Below are positions 30,542 through 32,196 of a DNA stretch of 32,196 nucleotides, piece after piece. The stretch's first letter is position 1; each line of letters starts with the position of its first letter. The translations under genes were made by a program, and so were the position numbers. Origin of the DNA: an uncultured Collinsella sp. (GTDB lineage Bacteria; Actinomycetota; Coriobacteriia; Coriobacteriales; Coriobacteriaceae); assembly GCA_900759335.1 (NCBI GenBank), contig CAAEUX010000082.1, positions 1-32,196 on the forward strand, written 5' to 3'. The notes beneath the pieces are model-generated. The model did no database searches. It was not told where the DNA came from and saw nothing but the letters and a program-made list of their open reading frames with translations.

Positions 30542-32160
30542 TGACTGACGTGCGCGAGGCCGCGCAGAACCTGATCGAGTACGCTATCCACCGATCGATG
30601 ATCGGCCAGGACGATCGCATCTGGGCGTATAACACCATTCTCGAGTGCATCGGTGCTACGGGCCCGGCGCTCGACATGGCCTGGGCGCTCCAGGTCGAAA
30701 AACTCTCGCTCTTGCACCCCGACACCCTGCCCAACTTTGACCTTGAAGGCACGCTTGCCGTGCTTTCCGAGGCCGCCGTTGCCAACGGCGCTGCCGAGGA
30801 CACGGCATCGGGCCGCGACCGCATCGCCATGCGCATCATGGGCGTGCTCATGCCGAGACCTTCGGTTGTAAACGAGGAATTCAACGGACGCATGGGCGTC
30901 AACGAGCCCCGCGCCGCGACCGACTGGTTCTACGGCCTGTGCTGCGACGCCGGCTACGTGCGCCGTGCCGCCATCGCGCGCAACATCAAATGGAGCACCC
31001 CCACCAACTGGGGTGACCTGGAGATCACCATCAACCTATCCAAGCCTGAGAAGGACCCGCGCGATATTGCCTCGGCCGGCGCCGCCAAAAACACGGGCGA
31101 GAAGTATCCCGCCTGCCAGCTCTGCATCGAAAACGAGGGCTATCCCGGACGCTCCGCTGCAGCCGACGGCGGCGCCCACCCCGCCCGCCAGAATCTGCGC
31201 GTTATCCCCATTGAGCTCGACGGCGAGCGCTGGGGCTTCCAGTACAGCCCGTACGCATACTTTAACGAGCACTGCATTGCCATGAGCTCCGAGCATCGTC
31301 CGATGCACGTCGACCGCAAGGGGCTGACCTGCCTGCTCGACTTTGTCGACCTGTTCCCGCACTACTTTATTGGCTCCAACGCCGACCTGCCCATCGTGGG
31401 CGGCTCAATTCTGTCGCACGACCACTTCCAGGGCGGCGCGCACGAGTTCCCCATGATGCACGCCGCCGAGGTCTCGCAGTTTAGCGTGCCCGGCTTTGAC
31501 CAGGTCAGCGGTACCGTGTTGCAGTGGCCGCTTTCGGTGCTGCGACTGCGCTCGCACGACCGCGCCCAGCTGCTCGACGCCGCCGAGAAGATCATCCTCG
31601 CCTGGCGCGAGTGGACCGATGAGTCGGTGGGCGTCATCGCGCACACAGCCGACGGCGTAGCGCACAACACCGTGACGCCCGTCATCCGCCGCGTCGACTC
31701 GCGCGGCAATGCCGGCGGCGAAGTCTACGAGGTCTACCTGGCGCTTCGCTGCAACATCACGACTGACGAGCATCCGCTGGGCGTATTCCACCCGCATGCT
31801 GAGTACCACCACATCAAGAAGGAGAACATCGGCCTGATCGAGGTCATGGGCCTGGCCATTTTGCCGCCGCGCTTGGTTCCCGAGCTCGGCGCTGTCCGCG
31901 AGCACTTGCTGGCGGCCAAGGCCGATGCCAGCTACGACCTTGCTGGCGCGCTCGAGGGCGACGACCTTTGCCGCAGCCACGCCGCATGGGCCAAGGACGT
32001 CTTTGCCCGCCGCGCCGACGAGCTTACAGCCGACAACGCCATCGACATCCTGCACGAAGAGGTCGGCGTGGTGTTTGGCCACGTACTCGACAACGCCGGC
32101 GTCTTTAAGTGGGACGAGGCAGGACGCGCCGCCCAACAGCGCTTTATCGACTCACTATAG
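30532..32160 (+). CDS. galT: UDP-glucose--hexose-1-phosphate uridylyltransferase (Firmicutes-type GalT)
   Basis: A 542-residue uridylyltransferase of the second GalT family (as in Bacillus and lactobacilli), longer than the E. coli-type enzyme. It exchanges galactose 1-phosphate with UDP-glucose to give UDP-galactose and glucose 1-phosphate. Landmarks are NGRMGVNEPRAATDWFYGLC, EKYPACQLCIENEGYPGR, GSNADLPIVGGSILSHDHFQ with GGAHEFPM after it (catalytic HxH region), and HPHAEYHHIKKENIGLIEVM. The ATG at 30532 overlaps the end of galK by 10 nt; a second ATG at 30541 overlaps the galK TAA as TAATG. AAGGGGG lies 10 nt before the first. The gene ends at 32160, 36 nt before the window edge; a galE was not seen. 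Confidence 0.95.
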   Translation: MAVMTDVREAAQNLIEYAIHRSMIGQDDRIWAYNTILECIGATGPALDMAWALQVEKLSLLHPDTLPNFDLEGTLAVLSEAAVANGAAEDTASGRDRIAMRIMGVLMPRPSVVNEEFNGRMGVNEPRAATDWFYGLCCDAGYVRRAAIARNIKWSTPTNWGDLEITINLSKPEKDPRDIASAGAAKNTGEKYPACQLCIENEGYPGRSAAADGGAHPARQNLRVIPIELDGERWGFQYSPYAYFNEHCIAMSSEHRPMHVDRKGLTCLLDFVDLFPHYFIGSNADLPIVGGSILSHDHFQGGAHEFPMMHAAEVSQFSVPGFDQVSGTVLQWPLSVLRLRSHDRAQLLDAAEKIILAWREWTDESVGVIAHTADGVAHNTVTPVIRRVDSRGNAGGEVYEVYLALRCNITTDEHPLGVFHPHAEYHHIKKENIGLIEVMGLAILPPRLVPELGAVREHLLAAKADASYDLAGALEGDDLCRSHAAWAKDVFARRADELTADNAIDILHEEVGVVFGHVLDNAGVFKWDEAGRAAQQRFIDSL

Positions 32161-32196
32161 AACACGGGCCCGAACGTTCAACAGCAGCCCGCACGA

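Overview
The window looks like chromosomal DNA from a high-GC, fermentative gut actinobacterium of the class Coriobacteriia, most likely Collinsella or a close relative. This is an inference from G/C-ending codons, strong AGGAGG-type ribosome binding sites, several membrane-anchored LuxR-type regulators, the agmatine deiminase pathway, a flavodiiron protein and a Firmicutes-type galT. No rRNA, tRNA, insertion sequence, phage gene or CRISPR array was seen.

Left part (1-12.2 kb): regulated amidohydrolase and transport units. A Tat-exported amidohydrolase lies behind a membrane LuxR regulator. Next come a GNAT acetyltransferase, a decayed locus that joins a transglutaminase-like 5' piece to a kinase-like 3' piece, a first agmatine deiminase (aguA) divergent from a soluble LuxR regulator, and a MATE exporter behind a cytosolic amidohydrolase. 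A second membrane LuxR regulator lies upstream of that pair.

Middle part (12.2-19.6 kb): an agmatine catabolism block. On the minus strand the order is putrescine carbamoyltransferase, APC transporter, second agmatine deiminase, several strong hairpins, then a second APC transporter whose leader contains a terminator-like structure. A third membrane LuxR regulator is divergent from the block. Together the genes would import agmatine, deiminate it to N-carbamoylputrescine, and split that to putrescine and carbamoyl phosphate. The carbamate kinase that would harvest ATP is not in the window.

Right part (19.7-32.2 kb): a BceAB-type ABC transporter; a TTG-started NUDIX-Vsr fusion; a class II sugar-bisphosphate aldolase divergent from a DeoR regulator; a flavodiiron protein; and a LacI-type regulator divergent from overlapping galK-galT, with three copies of a 16-bp operator-like sequence between them.

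The less ordinary features are three paralogous membrane LuxR regulators that share a short upstream DNA motif; long near-perfect intergenic inverted repeats (about 3.2, 13.9, 19.65 and 24.5 kb), one of them nested; candidate structured leaders on the amidohydrolase, aguA and APC transcripts; and the NUDIX-Vsr fusion.
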